From the NCBI RefSeq assembly GCF_907165205.1, contig NC_058191.1, positions 12,960,501 through 13,024,500 on the forward strand: 64,000 nt of DNA, in the 5' to 3' direction. The notes below the pieces were generated by a model, which was given only the letters and a program-made list of their open reading frames with translations, ran no database searches and was not told the DNA's origin. Position numbers and translations under genes: made by a program. Shown one piece after another: positions 41,880 to 54,424 of this stretch (position 1 is its first letter; the number at the start of each line of letters is the position of its first letter). Source of the stretch: Coccinella septempunctata. Taxonomy: Eukaryota > Arthropoda > Insecta > Coleoptera > Coccinellidae.

Positions 41880-42176
41880 TTAAATCGATTTCAAGCAAAT
41901 AACCTGGTCATCATTGGTAACTACTAACAATAACCAACAATGATCAATTGCATTCAAGGGCTTTTGGTCATTATTGGTTATAACATCGTGACGTCATAAA
42001 CTAGCCCTTCAACGTCATCATTTTGGACGGCAGATAACCGGAGATAACCATACTCGAGAGCTGGGTTAAACTTCTGGTTATTGAAGTGAGGTTAGAAGTC
42101 GTGAAGGGACATAACCAAGGGCAAAACCAGCAATAACCGCGGTTATTACGGGTTATTCGCTTGAAATCGATTCAAG
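41880..42176. mobile_element. 297-bp inverted-repeat element (unit 3)
   Basis: Same as 21444-21740. Confidence 0.6.
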
Positions 42177-42195
42177 TTCAACTCGGCCAGTTGGG

Positions 42196-42336
42196 GCGAA
42201 AAACAGATCGAAATGGCCATGTGAATAGGCCCAAAGATCATGCGATTTGACGCCTCTGGATCATTTCTTGTGGGGTTATGTAAAGTCTCTAGTGTATGTG
42301 GATAAACCGAACACGATTGAAGCCAACAATTAAAAT
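42196..42336 (+). pseudogene. Tc1/mariner-like transposase relic, + strand copy (unit 3)
   Basis: Same as 21760-21900. Confidence 0.65.
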
Positions 42337-42525
42337 GAACCAACACTTTGCTGTAGACGATGGAGAATATCTTCCCCATATTTTTTCGAATGTGTAAAAC
42401 TGCTGGAAAATAAAATTGATGAGAAATGTATCAGAATTTATATTTCTTTCTGACATTCTAAGATCGAGAGTATGTTCCTCTTTGTTGTTTTGAAAATTTG
42501 AAATGGCTAAGAAAATTTATTTCCC

Positions 42526-42996
42526 CATGCACCCATTCCATCAATTTTCTTGCGCTCCATCGTAAAGAATATATCGGTTCATTTTCATCGTTGGAGGTGG
42601 CGTTCTAGGGCTGTCAGAATAAAACAAAATTTTTTTCTGAGTACATTCTGATACACTCCTCTATCCACCAATTTTCTTGGCCTGATATTCTGAACCTGAA
42701 AAATGAGGAATAGGCGCTAAATTGTAGACTGAATATTTCATTTTGATCCTCGGAGCTGTAGTATGAACATAAAATTATCCCTCTATGTACTTAAGCGATC
42801 AATTTCCTAGTCCGGATGTTTTGGACTTATTTATCTTCTGGAGAAGGAATCCTTAAATAATTCTGAATAGAAAAAGAGCGGCTGTCAGAATGAAAGAAAA
42901 TTTTTTTCTGAGTACATTCTGATATATTCCTTTATCCACCAATTTTCTTGGCCGGCCATTCTGAACTTGAAAAACAGGAGGAATGTGAGCGTCATA
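42526..42996. repeat. Degenerate ~130-bp tandem repeats (unit 3)
   Basis: Same as in unit 2, with AGAATAAAAC for AGAATGAAAC in the second copy. Confidence 0.5.
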
Positions 42997-44008
42997 GTAA
43001 TATGAAAATCAATAATGAAATCAGGGATTATACAAACTTGATCTATAATCCTTGGTATGAAATGAGTCTTTTCCTTCCTTGAACATAGGTAATTATTCGG
43101 TTCGCCATACTATAATGAATGAGGGAAAATAAGTTAAACGACTGCAGCATTGATATGAGAGATCGGCCGGCTGGTTCCATCAGGACAATACTCTTGATCA
43201 TGAATCAATTTGGAATGTTAGAACATTACAGTCAAATATTCCATGAGCTGTGATTTTCAACATCAATGCCATTTAGATTTTAGGATAAAGAATATATCAT
43301 AACGTTGAATAATTTTCCTTGGATAGATGATGTTGTGTAATGATTCTCCTTGAACAGACTTTTATTAGAAAGAAACCTGAAAACTTCCACCAGAGAGTGC
43401 ATAAACCCTTTACTTACTCAAGATGTTTCTATATCTTCCTTCATAAACTAAGTCAATGCAATTGTTTACGAAACTGAACATAATCTCTCAATGTAGTAAT
43501 TTTGAAAGATCCTCATTTTGAACTTACTTTACATAACTGGAATGGGGAAAAATTGTTAGGCAGTGAAAATAAGACTCGAAGTTGATATTTTTGCAGTTTT
43601 AGGTCTAACTGAAATATAAAAGTACAAATCTGGATCAGCTGATGACTGAAGTTAGGTACATAGGTTACGTTAATGTCAGCTGATGTGCTGCTTCCTTGGC
43701 TGTTGTGCGAAAATTGACCTTATCGACTGTGTGATAAGAAACGGCAACAGGCCCCGGGTGAAGCTGGATGCGTTTATATTCGTGTTGAAAAATCTCGAAT
43801 TTCTGAAGCTTTTTTCTCGTATTTCCTATCTGTTTTCGTAGTCGAGAGTATTACGCGCCTATGGTCTGGCTATTCGTCTTTCGTTTGACATTTTCCGCGG
43901 ACACGGACGGGCGGCTCTTTTCGGAGAAACAGAGAATTCCGGAACCTCCAAATGAGCCGATTTCCCCTCTTACCCCTCCCACTCGGTGCTTACGAAATTA
44001 GTAGTACG
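42997..44008. other. Foldback interior, right part, no gene recognised (unit 3)
   Basis: Copy of 22561-23572. Confidence 0.4.
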
Positions 44009-44756
44009 AGATAAATTTTCAAATTCCTGACCTTATTTTTGCTGATAAATTGAAAAGTTTTGTTTTTTCGATAAAAGTCACTCGACATATTTTGTAGAAC
44101 TCTTCGAGCGCTATTCAGAACTCTCATCAGAACTCTCCTGCGATCAAGTATTGCCAACATAGGAAATATTGGTTTTCAAATTCCTGACCTTATTTTTGCT
44201 GATAAATTGAAAAGTTTTGTTTTTTCGATAAAAGTCACTTGACATATTTCGTAGAACTCTTCGAGCGCTATTCAGAACTCTTCTGCGATCAAGGATTGCC
44301 AACATAGGAAATATTCAAATTTCTGACCTTATTTTTGCTGAGGAATTGAGAAGTTTTGTTTTTTCGATAAAAGTCACTTGACATATTTCGTAGAACTCTT
44401 TGAGCGCTATTCAGAACTCTGATCAGAACTGAAATATCTCCAATTTTTTTCTCTCAAAATGATTTTTTTCTAGAGTCAAAAACCTGTGTTCTAATTTTTT
44501 TTTTTGATTTTCGCAGAACTCATCAAGAATTCTAAACTCTTCCTTCTTCAACGAAAAACAACATCAGAACTCATTTTTTCGAAAAAGACGGCGCCGCGTG
44601 AAGTTAGCGCCACCAATTTGTATTTTTCATTAGAATCCACTATTTGCCGGAACTATTCAAAAGTTTTTATCAGGAACTCCAGAACTCTTTCAAATCTACC
44701 CAAGACTCCAAAAAAAAAGTATTTTTCGAAAAAGTCGGCACCAACTTCACATGAGT
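44009..44756 (-). repeat. Right inverted arm with tandem repeats (unit 3)
   Basis: As unit 2, but with CATATTTCGTAG instead of CATATTTTGTAG in the outermost repeat, possibly by conversion from the neighbouring repeat, which has the same base. Confidence 0.85.
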
Positions 44757-45191
44757 GAATTTCAGGATAAAAGATAAAAGTTTAATAGAAAGAAAAGGTG
44801 TTTTTTTTTCAAGAAGAAAACCAAAACAGAAAAAAATAATTCTGACGGAAGAATTCAGTAGGGATCTAATAAAAAAAAATTCACTCCAACATGGGTCATA
44901 TTGGGATTAATCAAATGATATCCATGCTTTCACCTTATTATACATAACTAAATTTCTTGAATAATATGAAAAACCTATGTTCAACCTGATGCGAGTCCCG
45001 CATAAAGAATAAAACAAGAATAAAGAATAATTATGGCTCGCTTTCACAACTAGTCTATCAAAAGAGCCATTCGAAATAGTATCTATAGATACAATTGTTG
45101 GATTTGGCGGAAGTAGATCAACCAAAAAATATCTGCATTTATTAGTGGATCACTTAGATATGCATTTATTCTGACTTCTAAAACACAAATG
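44757..45191 (+). pseudogene. Gypsy segment B, right piece (unit 3)
   Basis: As unit 2, with the direct GGCGGAAGTAGATC join. Confidence 0.75.
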
Positions 45192-45245
45192 AGCTCAGAT
45201 TTCATAAAATTTTATGAAATCTGAGCTGTTTGATAATTATCAAAC
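45192..45245. repeat. Abutting perfect palindromes, 36 and 18 bp (unit 3)
   Basis: 45192-45227 and 45228-45245. Confidence 0.95.
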
Positions 45246-45474
45246 AGTTTTGGAAGAGGGAAACATAAAAAAATTTCAACCGATCAATATCCAGGAATTG
45301 AAAGTAGGAGTAAAGTATAATTTGAAGGGAGATAGAAAGACTGCATTGGAAAATAGTATAAAATACCACCAATATAACAAAAAAGTATTTGACGCACGTA
45401 GAAAGGATTATAACTTCAAAGTTGACGGACATTTTGACGGATGTTTTCCAGTGACGGACTTCTTGAACGATTGA
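45214..45474 (+). pseudogene. Gypsy integrase C-terminal remnant (unit 3)
   Basis: Identical frame to units 1 and 2. Confidence 0.6.
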
Positions 45475-45499
45475 CGGACTGTCGGTCACAATGACGGAC
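45422..45499 (+). repeat. Five TGACGGA motifs (unit 3)
   Basis: Same motif order and spacing as unit 1. Confidence 0.7.
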
Positions 45500-45721
45500 G
45501 TCTGGTAACCTTACTATAAATCAAACAGTTTGGAAAAGCCAAAATTGTTGGATTTGGATTGGAATATTGACCTGGGGTGGTTCCCGGAGCATGTTTCCGG
45601 ATAACATGCCAAAATTTAATTGCATTTCGATATTTATGAAGGTCATTTTGGAAATTTCAACTTATTCATAATTTCTGTAAGTTTAGTTATAAAGAAACTC
45701 AATATAAAAATAACAATTATC

Positions 45722-45910
45722 ATGTGTGAAGAATCAAAGAAGCCCCAACAATATTCCAGATATTCGGCAGGAAGCGTCAAAGCAAAGATTAGCCTCTTTG
45801 AAAGAAGCCGCCCAATAAAAGGAACCGTAACTGTTATAGAGAATGCCGACAAAGTTGTAGATTTTAGTTTTATGGCATCTGCGTCACAGAATGAATCATT
45901 TGTGAAATAG
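45722..45910 (+). CDS. Small unrecognised ORF (unit 3, 62 aa)
   Basis: Same nine-base-shorter form as unit 2. Confidence 0.3.
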   Translation: MCEESKKPQQYSRYSAGSVKAKISLFERSRPIKGTVTVIENADKVVDFSFMASASQNESFVK

Positions 45911-46015
45911 TTTGCCTAAAAGCACGAGGGTAATCATGTACAGGTCCAGTTTATATTAGGTACTGTTATTACCGAATGCGCAGAAAATCCTCTGCATTCT
46001 GCAGCAATCTGTTAA

Positions 46016-47110
46016 TTGAATATCATTTGAAAACGGATTCATTAAAATTTTAGTATCTACAAACATTTTAGTTTAATTGTATCTTCAAATGATAGGTACT
46101 GAGTAAAAAAATATCGTACAAAACGATAATTTTCGTACAAATGGCAACGCTGCCAGTACCCCGTAATCCAAGTAGCCACAAAAAGCTGTAGCTGTGGAAG
46201 AAGACCTCAACAACACCGAGTCACGATACTAAAAAGAAAATTATTCCATCGTGACACCGAGTATTGTTGGTGTTATCGATTTATCGAATATGTCCGGACT
46301 AGAAACTGGACTGGAACTAATCTTTGGACTAGTAATTTCTCTGGACCGCATAAGGTCGGAACTGATCCATGAAATTGTTTGGATCAGCCTTCCCTAAACC
46401 AAGGTGCATCTATATTGCACATGGTAGCAGCTTGTTTTCAGTGGCCTGAATAGGGAATACTCCTTCTGACGAAAATGATGTTTTTTTTTTATGAAATATC
46501 TTTTAAACGTCACATTTTGAAATAACTATTTCAACCTTTACCAAAAAAAATATTTTAAGAACTTAAAAATGAAAAATAAAAATAGGTATTTTAAATTTAA
46601 AGAGTTTGGATTCAATTGCACAAGTTGGCAACATCGACTGAAATGTGCGTTGATAATAAAGGACAACAAATACATTATCTCGATGAGATAGAAAAAGATG
46701 GATGTCTATGCAGTCTGCGACGAACGAGGAAGGTCGTAAAATTTTATGGGATTTTTATTAATATACTGTATTATTTCGAATTTTAAACGATAGCGAAGTA
46801 ATTGAGTTGATGATTTGTTGAAAGAATTAACATTAATAAAAAACATCAGACCCTAGTTGGTCAATAAATCGAATATCTGAGTTACTTCGGCACTTGAATC
46901 TCATAATAAAGTTGAAATTGAAAGATATTTCTCAAATACATTATTCAATTTATTGTTCAGCAAGAACCACGAGAAGGTGCAGGGTCATCTCTTGCCATAC
47001 AAAATATAAATTCTTGAGCACAACAAATATACAATTAGATAAATCAATGAAATTTTTGACTTATAGTACCTAGTGTTGATTATTTTCAACTAAAAGACCG
47101 ACGACACGAT
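46016..47110. other. Unit 3 right segment, no gene recognised
   Basis: Copy of 9056-10149, with one extra T in the T-run near 46490. Confidence 0.4.
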
Positions 47111-47425
47111 CTAATAATGGCAAATTACAGGATACATTCGAGAGGTAGTTTTTATTACCACTGTGAGAATTAGCGAAGAAGTTGAAATTAATCTCAAATA
47201 CCTCTTAGTAGGAAAAATCAAAAATTTTCTCATTGATTCGAAACAAGATGCTGACTGAGAATATAACATAAATGACATTATTATTGTACTTGATGAGTAC
47301 TTAATTTTATTCCTAATGATTTGTCTCAATTGATCTGTAATGATTTCTACTTGTCTGAGTTTATTAAAATTATAATTAAAACTATCCACTGAAAATGCCT
47401 CTGAAGAAAATAAAGAATTTTTCAA
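47111..47425 (-). pseudogene. Probable P-element/THAP9-like transposase fragment (unit 3)
   Basis: Identical frame to unit 1. Downstream, this unit reads GGTACCTACTC where others read GGTACTC, a private 4-bp gain near the unit end. Confidence 0.4.
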
Positions 47426-47715
47426 TAAATCTTGATGTTACAGTTGCTAAAATCTCATAGTTAGATTTTTATATCTAGCAAGTAAATTTGTAAGTTGAGA
47501 CCACCTACTGAGGATATGATATGATATGATGAAAAGAAAGAATCCATTTTAAATCATGACATGAAAATTTTTTATGAACAATTTTAAAATTTCAAACGGT
47601 TCAAAAGGCTCCTATCGATTTGAACTGAAGCATCTACAGATAATGATTTCTCAAAATTAAGTATATAAAAATATAGGTACCTACTCTAATTTCTTAACCT
47701 ACAATCCAGATACTT

Positions 47716-49380
47716 GAGTTTTAGTGGAATAGGTAGTTGTTATTAAGGTCATCAAAATCTTTACTAATATCTGAACTCATAAAGGTTTCTATTTCATTAT
47801 CCTGTCTACTAAACTAATAATCTCATTCCTTCTTAGCTTGAGGGTTGATTTCGAAAGAGATTTTGGCAAATTTAGAAGAATTTTTGGGAAAGCGTCTGGT
47901 TGTAGTTTTGGATTTTTCAATAATAACATTTTAGTGGTTCCATCCGGAAGTAAATATTTCACATCCCTAATAATATCACTTTCCTCAAAATGTTTCTCGC
48001 AAACCGAGCTATAAGCGAGGCTCGAGCGACGCTATAAGTGCTTGGAGTGAAATTTTTTCGTGGGATAGCTTTTACCCATAAGCTTAAGGTTTTCATCTTT
48101 TGGAAACTTGAAACAACTTACATCATTTCTGTTTTAGGAAAATAATGATTGCTTCTGCAGGAGGGACAACAACATTTTCACAACATTTTTCACACTAGTT
48201 GATCTCGATATCAAATTATCTCACCCAAATTTCGGAAGAAGATTCGCCCAGAACTAGACGAGATCCGCTTCACTTCAAACTATATCGCACTTATTTCTCG
48301 CCGGTTTTTCACGAAAATTCAACGATTTATCGAACATAAACAACACCACGTGTGAAACCTTTCGAACTAACTGCTGTACTGAATGATATCTCGACATTCT
48401 CGACGTTACGCTTACGCCATTGAACACTAAGAGAACTGGAAGGGCATGCAGGAAAACTGAGGAAGACTGAAAGGGAAGATGTAGAGAAATCTATCTCTCT
48501 CTGAGCTCTGTCAATTGGTTTATAACGATGTAAACAAAAACAACCCGGGGCGGGGCGTTCGAGTGAGACGACTGCTGCGTCTGACGTCTGATGCGGTTAT
48601 TCGATTGGTTGCCGAACCATTAGAAAGAGATTGGGTTGCTCTACATCTTCCGTCTCAGTTGGACACACTTTTCGTCGTATTTCAGTACCTAAGAGGCCCT
48701 TCCAGTTCTTATAGACTTCAATGGCTTACGCAGAGAGATTTTGGCTCTGACTTACGCTTCGAATTTCTGTGCCTACAGGCGACGTTGCCGCTGTGGCGTT
48801 GTTCCGGGCTATTCCTTTAGAAGCCTCAAGGCTGTGAGTAGGCGCTGTTGCCAAATCAAAAACCAGAAACAAAACGTTTTGAATTTTAAAACCCCATATT
48901 TGAAGAATGATTTTGAATAGTTTTCGCGGTGCATTTGGAAAAATCATGAATGAAACTCATAATTATTCAGTTTAAACTTGCATATGCATTGATAACCCAA
49001 ATTGAGAAATCCCCCTCTTTTGATATGGCTCTTTTCCGCGAAACCCCAGGCAACTGATCCATAAGTCAGTTGAGGCCTAGCAACGGCTTCAATAATCTTC
49101 AATTTTGTCTACTTTTCAAAATAAATTATCTCTTGCTTTAGTAAGTTATAATAATTCCAATCATTCAAGTGTAGAAATTACTCCAATGCAAATAATCAAG
49201 GCAGATTTAAATTATTCATTATTGTAATATATTTGTTACAATTTCATATTTTATATTGTCATGTGTCAAACTCCCCACTAAGTCAAAATATGTTCTGATT
49301 GCGATCTGATGTAAAAATGAATCAGTGGTATTGTAGCAACAGGATATTGAAGTATACGTCATAAAAAAGTCGTTTTTTAA
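47716..49380. other. Unit 4 left segment, no gene recognised
   Basis: Copy of 630-2294 with small private changes (GAGGGACAAC near 48165, TAGAAGCCTCAAGG near 48820). GC-box patch at about 48541-48616. Confidence 0.5.
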
Positions 49381-50430
49381 TTGTTGCAAAGCGATAGATA
49401 TCATTCAAATACATCACATAATTTGGCGACGAGAATAAAAGAGTTCATCAGACTAGTTGAAGTGTGTTTTGATAGTGGATATTTTGTTCATGCTGGTGTT
49501 TTTTTCAAACAACTAGAAGGTACTGCCATGGGATCACCCACTAGTCCTATTTTGGCCAACTTAGTCATGAATGAGGTGTTTGAGTTTGTGAAGAGTCGTT
49601 TAAACTTTGATGTACCACTTATGAAAATGTATGTAGATGATACCATCCTATTAGTACCATTTTTGGATCCTTTGTTGATGAGGGATGGGAACAATATCAT
49701 TAAAAATTGGTCCACTAACAGTAACCGTTGCCTTAATTTTTCAAGTAACCACAGTATGCAACAAAAATTGAATGTAATGAATAACTTGATAAGTAGAGTT
49801 TTAAAATTGAGTAATGAAAAATATAAACGAGAAAACCTTTCGAAAATAAAGAGTATCTTAAAAAACAATAATTACCCATCTTATTTAATCAGCAGGTTGT
49901 TGGATAATCACTTGAGACCTAAGATTGACATGACATCTACAGTCCCGCAAGGGGATGTCAAATATTTTAGATTTCTTTACCTCCCTAAATTAAGTAATAA
50001 AATAAATCACATTTTCGAGAATTTTTGCTGCAGTTGTGCATTTTATATCGTAAAGACCACGAAAATATTCTTTACTCGTTTGAAGGATAGAGTACCAGAC
50101 CAGTTTAGAACTGAATTAATATATAAAATTCCTTGTCATAATTGTGATAGTTGCTATATTGGCCAAACGAAGAAGTACTCGAAAGAAAGAATTAGACAAC
50201 ATGAATGTGACACTAACAATTTTGATAATAGGAATAAAACCGCTTTAGCTGATCATTCTTTTAAGACAGGTCATAAATTCAACTTTGAGCGAGTGTCAAT
50301 TCTGTATAATGAATGTCGCCAATACAGCCGTAATATAAGTGAAATGATACATATAAAAACAAATAAAACAGTAAACCATAGGGAAGATGTGCAAGGTCTC
50401 AGCTCATTGTTCAACAGCTTATTGATTTGA
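49381..50430 (+). CDS. Penelope-like RT/GIY-YIG protein, 5'-truncated (unit 4)
   Basis: Same protein as the unit 2 copy, with the stop TAA at 49378-49380 immediately before the open frame. Confidence 0.85.
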   Translation: MLQSDRYHSNTSHNLATRIKEFIRLVEVCFDSGYFVHAGVFFKQLEGTAMGSPTSPILANLVMNEVFEFVKSRLNFDVPLMKMYVDDTILLVPFLDPLLMRDGNNIIKNWSTNSNRCLNFSSNHSMQQKLNVMNNLISRVLKLSNEKYKRENLSKIKSILKNNNYPSYLISRLLDNHLRPKIDMTSTVPQGDVKYFRFLYLPKLSNKINHIFENFCCSCAFYIVKTTKIFFTRLKDRVPDQFRTELIYKIPCHNCDSCYIGQTKKYSKERIRQHECDTNNFDNRNKTALADHSFKTGHKFNFERVSILYNECRQYSRNISEMIHIKTNKTVNHREDVQGLSSLFNSLLI

Positions 50431-50826
50431 TGTTGTTGGTTGGAATAATATGTTTCTTTGTACTTGCTAATCGAGAGATTTCAATTGTTATAATATATTG
50501 TTTGTGTCGTTATCTGTAACTTTATAGTAATTTGGTTCTGTGACGTTTATTTATTGTAATTAGATTATATTATATTTGATTCTATTGAACATTAGATTAG
50601 GGACAACACCAAATTTGTGGCTTCTATGTAACATAAAGCATAATATTCTTTGATTTCACCTGCAAATTTGAATTGATCGCCGTGCATGTTTGAGCAGATA
50701 TGAATACATCGACTTATTGTAGTAATTTATATATGGATAGTTCCACCTAAATTGTTTTCAACTAGGTGAATGTGGAAACCATAGTATGATTAAAAATTAT
50801 CACCTGTAAATTCATGTATATTTCAG

Positions 50827-50866
50827 CCTTGAGAAAGGAGAAACTCGAGCTCCGAAACGTCGGCGT
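50827..50866 (+). other. Hammerhead-like motif (unit 4)
   Basis: Same as unit 1, with the GTC retained. Confidence 0.35.
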
Positions 50867-50911
50867 TGTTAAAAGTCGTTTATTTATTAAAGTCCAATTA
50901 CCTGATATATG

Positions 50912-51293
50912 ACTTTGTTAAAGATTATGAGGCCAGAATTGATTTACAAATAGATAAATATTGTAACAAAAGACCGTATAGGTGTACTATGAAAGATAAA
51001 ACAGAAATCGAATCACAAATTGCAGAACTCTTAAAAAAAGAAATTATTTAGGAATCCTATAGCCCGTTCGCAGCACCGGTCAAAATAAATTTTTATAATG
51101 AATATATACCAAAAAGTGCCATAATTCATGAGTTAAATGAGGCACAAAAAAGAAAGAAAGCTATATACCAAGAAACACTAGCAGTCCTAGAAGCAGTACT
51201 TCATTGGCAACACCTGTTGATGGGAAGAACATTCAACTAAGTGTTTATTGCCATTAACCACTTCAGGATCTGAATATAAAAACGAGACCGGAT
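50912..51293 (+). pseudogene. Gypsy RT/RNase H relic (unit 4)
   Basis: As unit 1 up to the non-LTR 1 insertion point. Confidence 0.75.
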
Positions 51294-51448
51294 CATCATC
51301 ATCATCATCATTTATTTTGCCTATTAGAAATTACAATTCTAGGACACGTCAATTCATCATATATCAAGTACATATACATTCAAAGACATAGTTTAAAAAA
51401 AATATATATATCGAGGACAAAAAAAAAACAGCTGAAGGCAACATGCTC

Positions 51449-54424
51449 TTATCCTAGGTCGCCACCCACAATAAGTTCCCGGAACTCAGTAATATCATAC
51501 ACAGCCTTACCTCCTAAATAGTTTTTGAGAGTTCTCTTGAATTTTTTCATGGGTAAGGTGGTGAGCGAAAGAGGCAGGATGTTATATATTGCGATCCCGG
51601 CACACATCGGAGACCTCTTCATGTACTCATGTGACGCAGTTAAAATTCTAACCTTGTGTCTATTTCTCGTGGGGTAGTCATGGATATCGGACTGTCGAAC
51701 ATGAGAGCCACGGGTAGAGTGGATATGACACAAGAGTTTGAGTATAAACATGGCTGGAACTGTCAAAATACCAGAAGATCTAAATATCAGCCTACAGGTC
51801 TCTCTGAATGGAACATCATAAATGAGCCTCACTATTCTTTTCTGCTGAACGAAGATCCGATGGGCCCCTGGCATCATTCCCCATACACAGATCCCATAAT
51901 CGAGCAGGGGCTGGACGTGAGCATAATATGCTGTCAACAGGCATTCACGTGGAAGGGAAGACTTGAGAGAGGAAATTATATAGAACGCCTTGTTCAGGTT
52001 CTTCTTCAATTTTTCAAAGTGTGGCCCAAAGTTCAACAATGGGTCTATTGTTATTCCAAGGAAACGGGTTTCATCTTGGAAATTAAGTGGCGTTTCACCG
52101 AAATATATTTCACGACTGGAGACACTCTGCCTCTTCCTACCGAACTCCATGATGACGGTTTTATCGATGTTAATAATAAGCCGATTTTGTGAGCACCATG
52201 ATTTAAATCTCTCGATGACCTCCAGTATTCTCGAATAAAGGCTTTCAACATCCCGCTCCGATACAACGAAGCACGTGTCATCAGCGTACAGGTATACCGC
52301 CAACAGGTACTCAGCTACATATTGGGGAAGGTCATTAATGAACATAAAGAACAGCACTGCCCCCAGGTTGCCACCCTGCGGCGTCCCCAACACCGTTTCA
52401 TAAGCCTCCGAAAGATGATCATTGAGCCTAACCCTTATCTTCCGTTGGGAGAGATAGGACATTACCCAATCATGAACAGTGCCACGGATACCCATACTGT
52501 ACATCTTCTCAGACAATATCGCAGGGTCAACCGAATCAAAGGCTTTCGCGATATCGAAAAATATCACCACCACAAACTTTTCCGAATCAACCTCACTCAA
52601 GATATCCTGAACAAAGTCGACAACAGCTAATTCCGCTGATCTGCCTGGTCTGAATCCATATTGAGATGATGTTAGGATATTGTTTTTCTCGAGATAGTCA
52701 ACAAGCCTGTTGACCATAATTTTCTCAAATATTTTCGAGAATATACTGAGATTCGATATCAGTCTATAGTTAGCTACTTCATTGGTAGCCCCCTTTTTGA
52801 ATATAGGAAAGGCAATGGCACTCTTGAGAGAGTTCGGAAACTTGCCCTGAGTGACAGAGGCGTTCATCAACTCAGATAAAATGGAGGAAAGTAGATGTTC
52901 ACTTTTTAAAATGATTATAGGTATTTCATCCGGGCCTGTACATTTTTTATTTGGCATACTGTTTATAACGTCATGAACCTCGAAAGGAGTACAAGGGTAG
53001 AAAAACATGCAGCAGCTCTGAAGAGTTCCAGCTGTGCCGCCTGCACCATAAGGAAACTTTTGTCTGATGATTTCTGGTATACTGGTCGTAAAATATTCGC
53101 CAAAAGCATTAACCACTTCGCTGTCTACCGACAGGAGCTCACCCTTGTATAACAGGTCGATGCTCCTGCTGACGCTGTTGACCTCCCCACATCGCAAGTC
53201 CCTAACGACCCGCCACAGAGTTTTTGACTTGTTAGAAGATTCATTGATGATATTTGAGAAATGTAGAATCCTCTCTCTGTGCATGTTACACCTGATTGTC
53301 TTGCGATAATCGGCAATATTCTCTGCCAATCTACATGATGGAGCAACATTATAAAGCCATCTCATATCCCCCAGTTCCTGTATCCCGCGAAGGAGTTCAT
53401 CAGAGTACCTGAAACTACTGAAGTGACAACATACACGTGCTCTCACCTTTCTCTTATGGAAAACCATGTTGAAAATGTATAGAAAATCATCAAAAAACAA
53501 ATCGAACATCCGGTCAATATCCTCGCTCAACCTGAGTCCATGAAAAGCGTTCGAAAATCTGTAGTGAAACTCAGAAATTAAGTCGGGAGAAAAGTAACGT
53601 TTTTCTAAGGTTTTATAAACATGTTTATGAGCTGGACGCCGCTGTGTGACAGGAAAGCTCAACGTCTGAGCATGATGATCAGACACCGCAAGAAGAAAGT
53701 TATCAGACGAGCACAGTGTAACATCAACATTTGTTATGACGTAATCAACCTGGGAGGAACTCGTGGGAGTTATGCGAGTGGGTTCATTGATCAAACTATT
53801 GAAACCAAAATTATTTATCATGTGAAACAGAATATCAACATGATCTCCGTCTCGGCACTCGGGCTCAACATTGAAATCGCCACATATTATAATTCGTTCA
53901 AAAAATCTTTTTGTGTATGAAAATATCGTAAATAATTGATCATTAAAGAGTTCAAGATCGCCACTGGGTGGGCGATAAATTGTAACAATACACAAAGAAT
54001 TCTCGACCGAGACTGCCGTACATTCAAAAGACTTCTCAATGCTCAGTTTATTTATAAAATCAACCGGCTTACAAATTTCTGTTAGAGCTAGTTGTGAAAA
54101 AATTGCACAGCCCCCACCTTTATATTTAGATCTACTGAAATGGGTTATTCTGCTATACCCTGAAAATTTAAAAATGGGTAGTTTTGCCTCATCATCAGCC
54201 CAATGCTCCGTGACGCAAAAAAATGATGGCCTACACACCTCGGAAAGAACATGCTGTACATAATGAAATTTATTAAAAACAGATTGAACATTCCAGTGAA
54301 GCAACGTCCACCTTTCGTCTGCCACCCCTTTCTCTAAGGTCGCTCCAGATTGATTCGTCTGTTGTGAAAATTTTCGGATTTTTTCCTCAAGAAAAATCTT
54401 CGAACTCCAGCTCCAGCAGGCCAT
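51449..54424 (-). CDS. Non-LTR 1 ORF2, endonuclease/RT, 991 aa (unit 4)
   Basis: Intact; private N86K in the endonuclease domain, away from the catalytic residues. Confidence 0.95.
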   Translation of the reverse strand: MACWSWSSKIFLEEKIRKFSQQTNQSGATLEKGVADERWTLLHWNVQSVFNKFHYVQHVLSEVCRPSFFCVTEHWADDEAKLPIFKFSGYSRITHFSRSKYKGGGCAIFSQLALTEICKPVDFINKLSIEKSFECTAVSVENSLCIVTIYRPPSGDLELFNDQLFTIFSYTKRFFERIIICGDFNVEPECRDGDHVDILFHMINNFGFNSLINEPTRITPTSSSQVDYVITNVDVTLCSSDNFLLAVSDHHAQTLSFPVTQRRPAHKHVYKTLEKRYFSPDLISEFHYRFSNAFHGLRLSEDIDRMFDLFFDDFLYIFNMVFHKRKVRARVCCHFSSFRYSDELLRGIQELGDMRWLYNVAPSCRLAENIADYRKTIRCNMHRERILHFSNIINESSNKSKTLWRVVRDLRCGEVNSVSRSIDLLYKGELLSVDSEVVNAFGEYFTTSIPEIIRQKFPYGAGGTAGTLQSCCMFFYPCTPFEVHDVINSMPNKKCTGPDEIPIIILKSEHLLSSILSELMNASVTQGKFPNSLKSAIAFPIFKKGATNEVANYRLISNLSIFSKIFEKIMVNRLVDYLEKNNILTSSQYGFRPGRSAELAVVDFVQDILSEVDSEKFVVVIFFDIAKAFDSVDPAILSEKMYSMGIRGTVHDWVMSYLSQRKIRVRLNDHLSEAYETVLGTPQGGNLGAVLFFMFINDLPQYVAEYLLAVYLYADDTCFVVSERDVESLYSRILEVIERFKSWCSQNRLIINIDKTVIMEFGRKRQSVSSREIYFGETPLNFQDETRFLGITIDPLLNFGPHFEKLKKNLNKAFYIISSLKSSLPRECLLTAYYAHVQPLLDYGICVWGMMPGAHRIFVQQKRIVRLIYDVPFRETCRLIFRSSGILTVPAMFILKLLCHIHSTRGSHVRQSDIHDYPTRNRHKVRILTASHEYMKRSPMCAGIAIYNILPLSLTTLPMKKFKRTLKNYLGGKAVYDITEFRELIVGGDLG

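Larger units (their letters stand above)
35751..44756. mobile_element. Foldback-like element carrying a nested non-LTR element (unit 3, 9006 bp)
   Basis: Arms 35751-36688 and 44009-44756; the interior is as in unit 2, plus non-LTR element 2 at 37378-41284. The right target copy GAATTTC follows at 44757. Confidence 0.8.
27274..47715 (+). repeat. Tandem unit 3 (20442 bp, with both non-LTR elements)
   Basis: The long form of unit 2 plus a private second non-LTR element inside the foldback element. Its left half shares diagnostic variants with unit 5; part of its right half shares variants with unit 2. Confidence 0.9.
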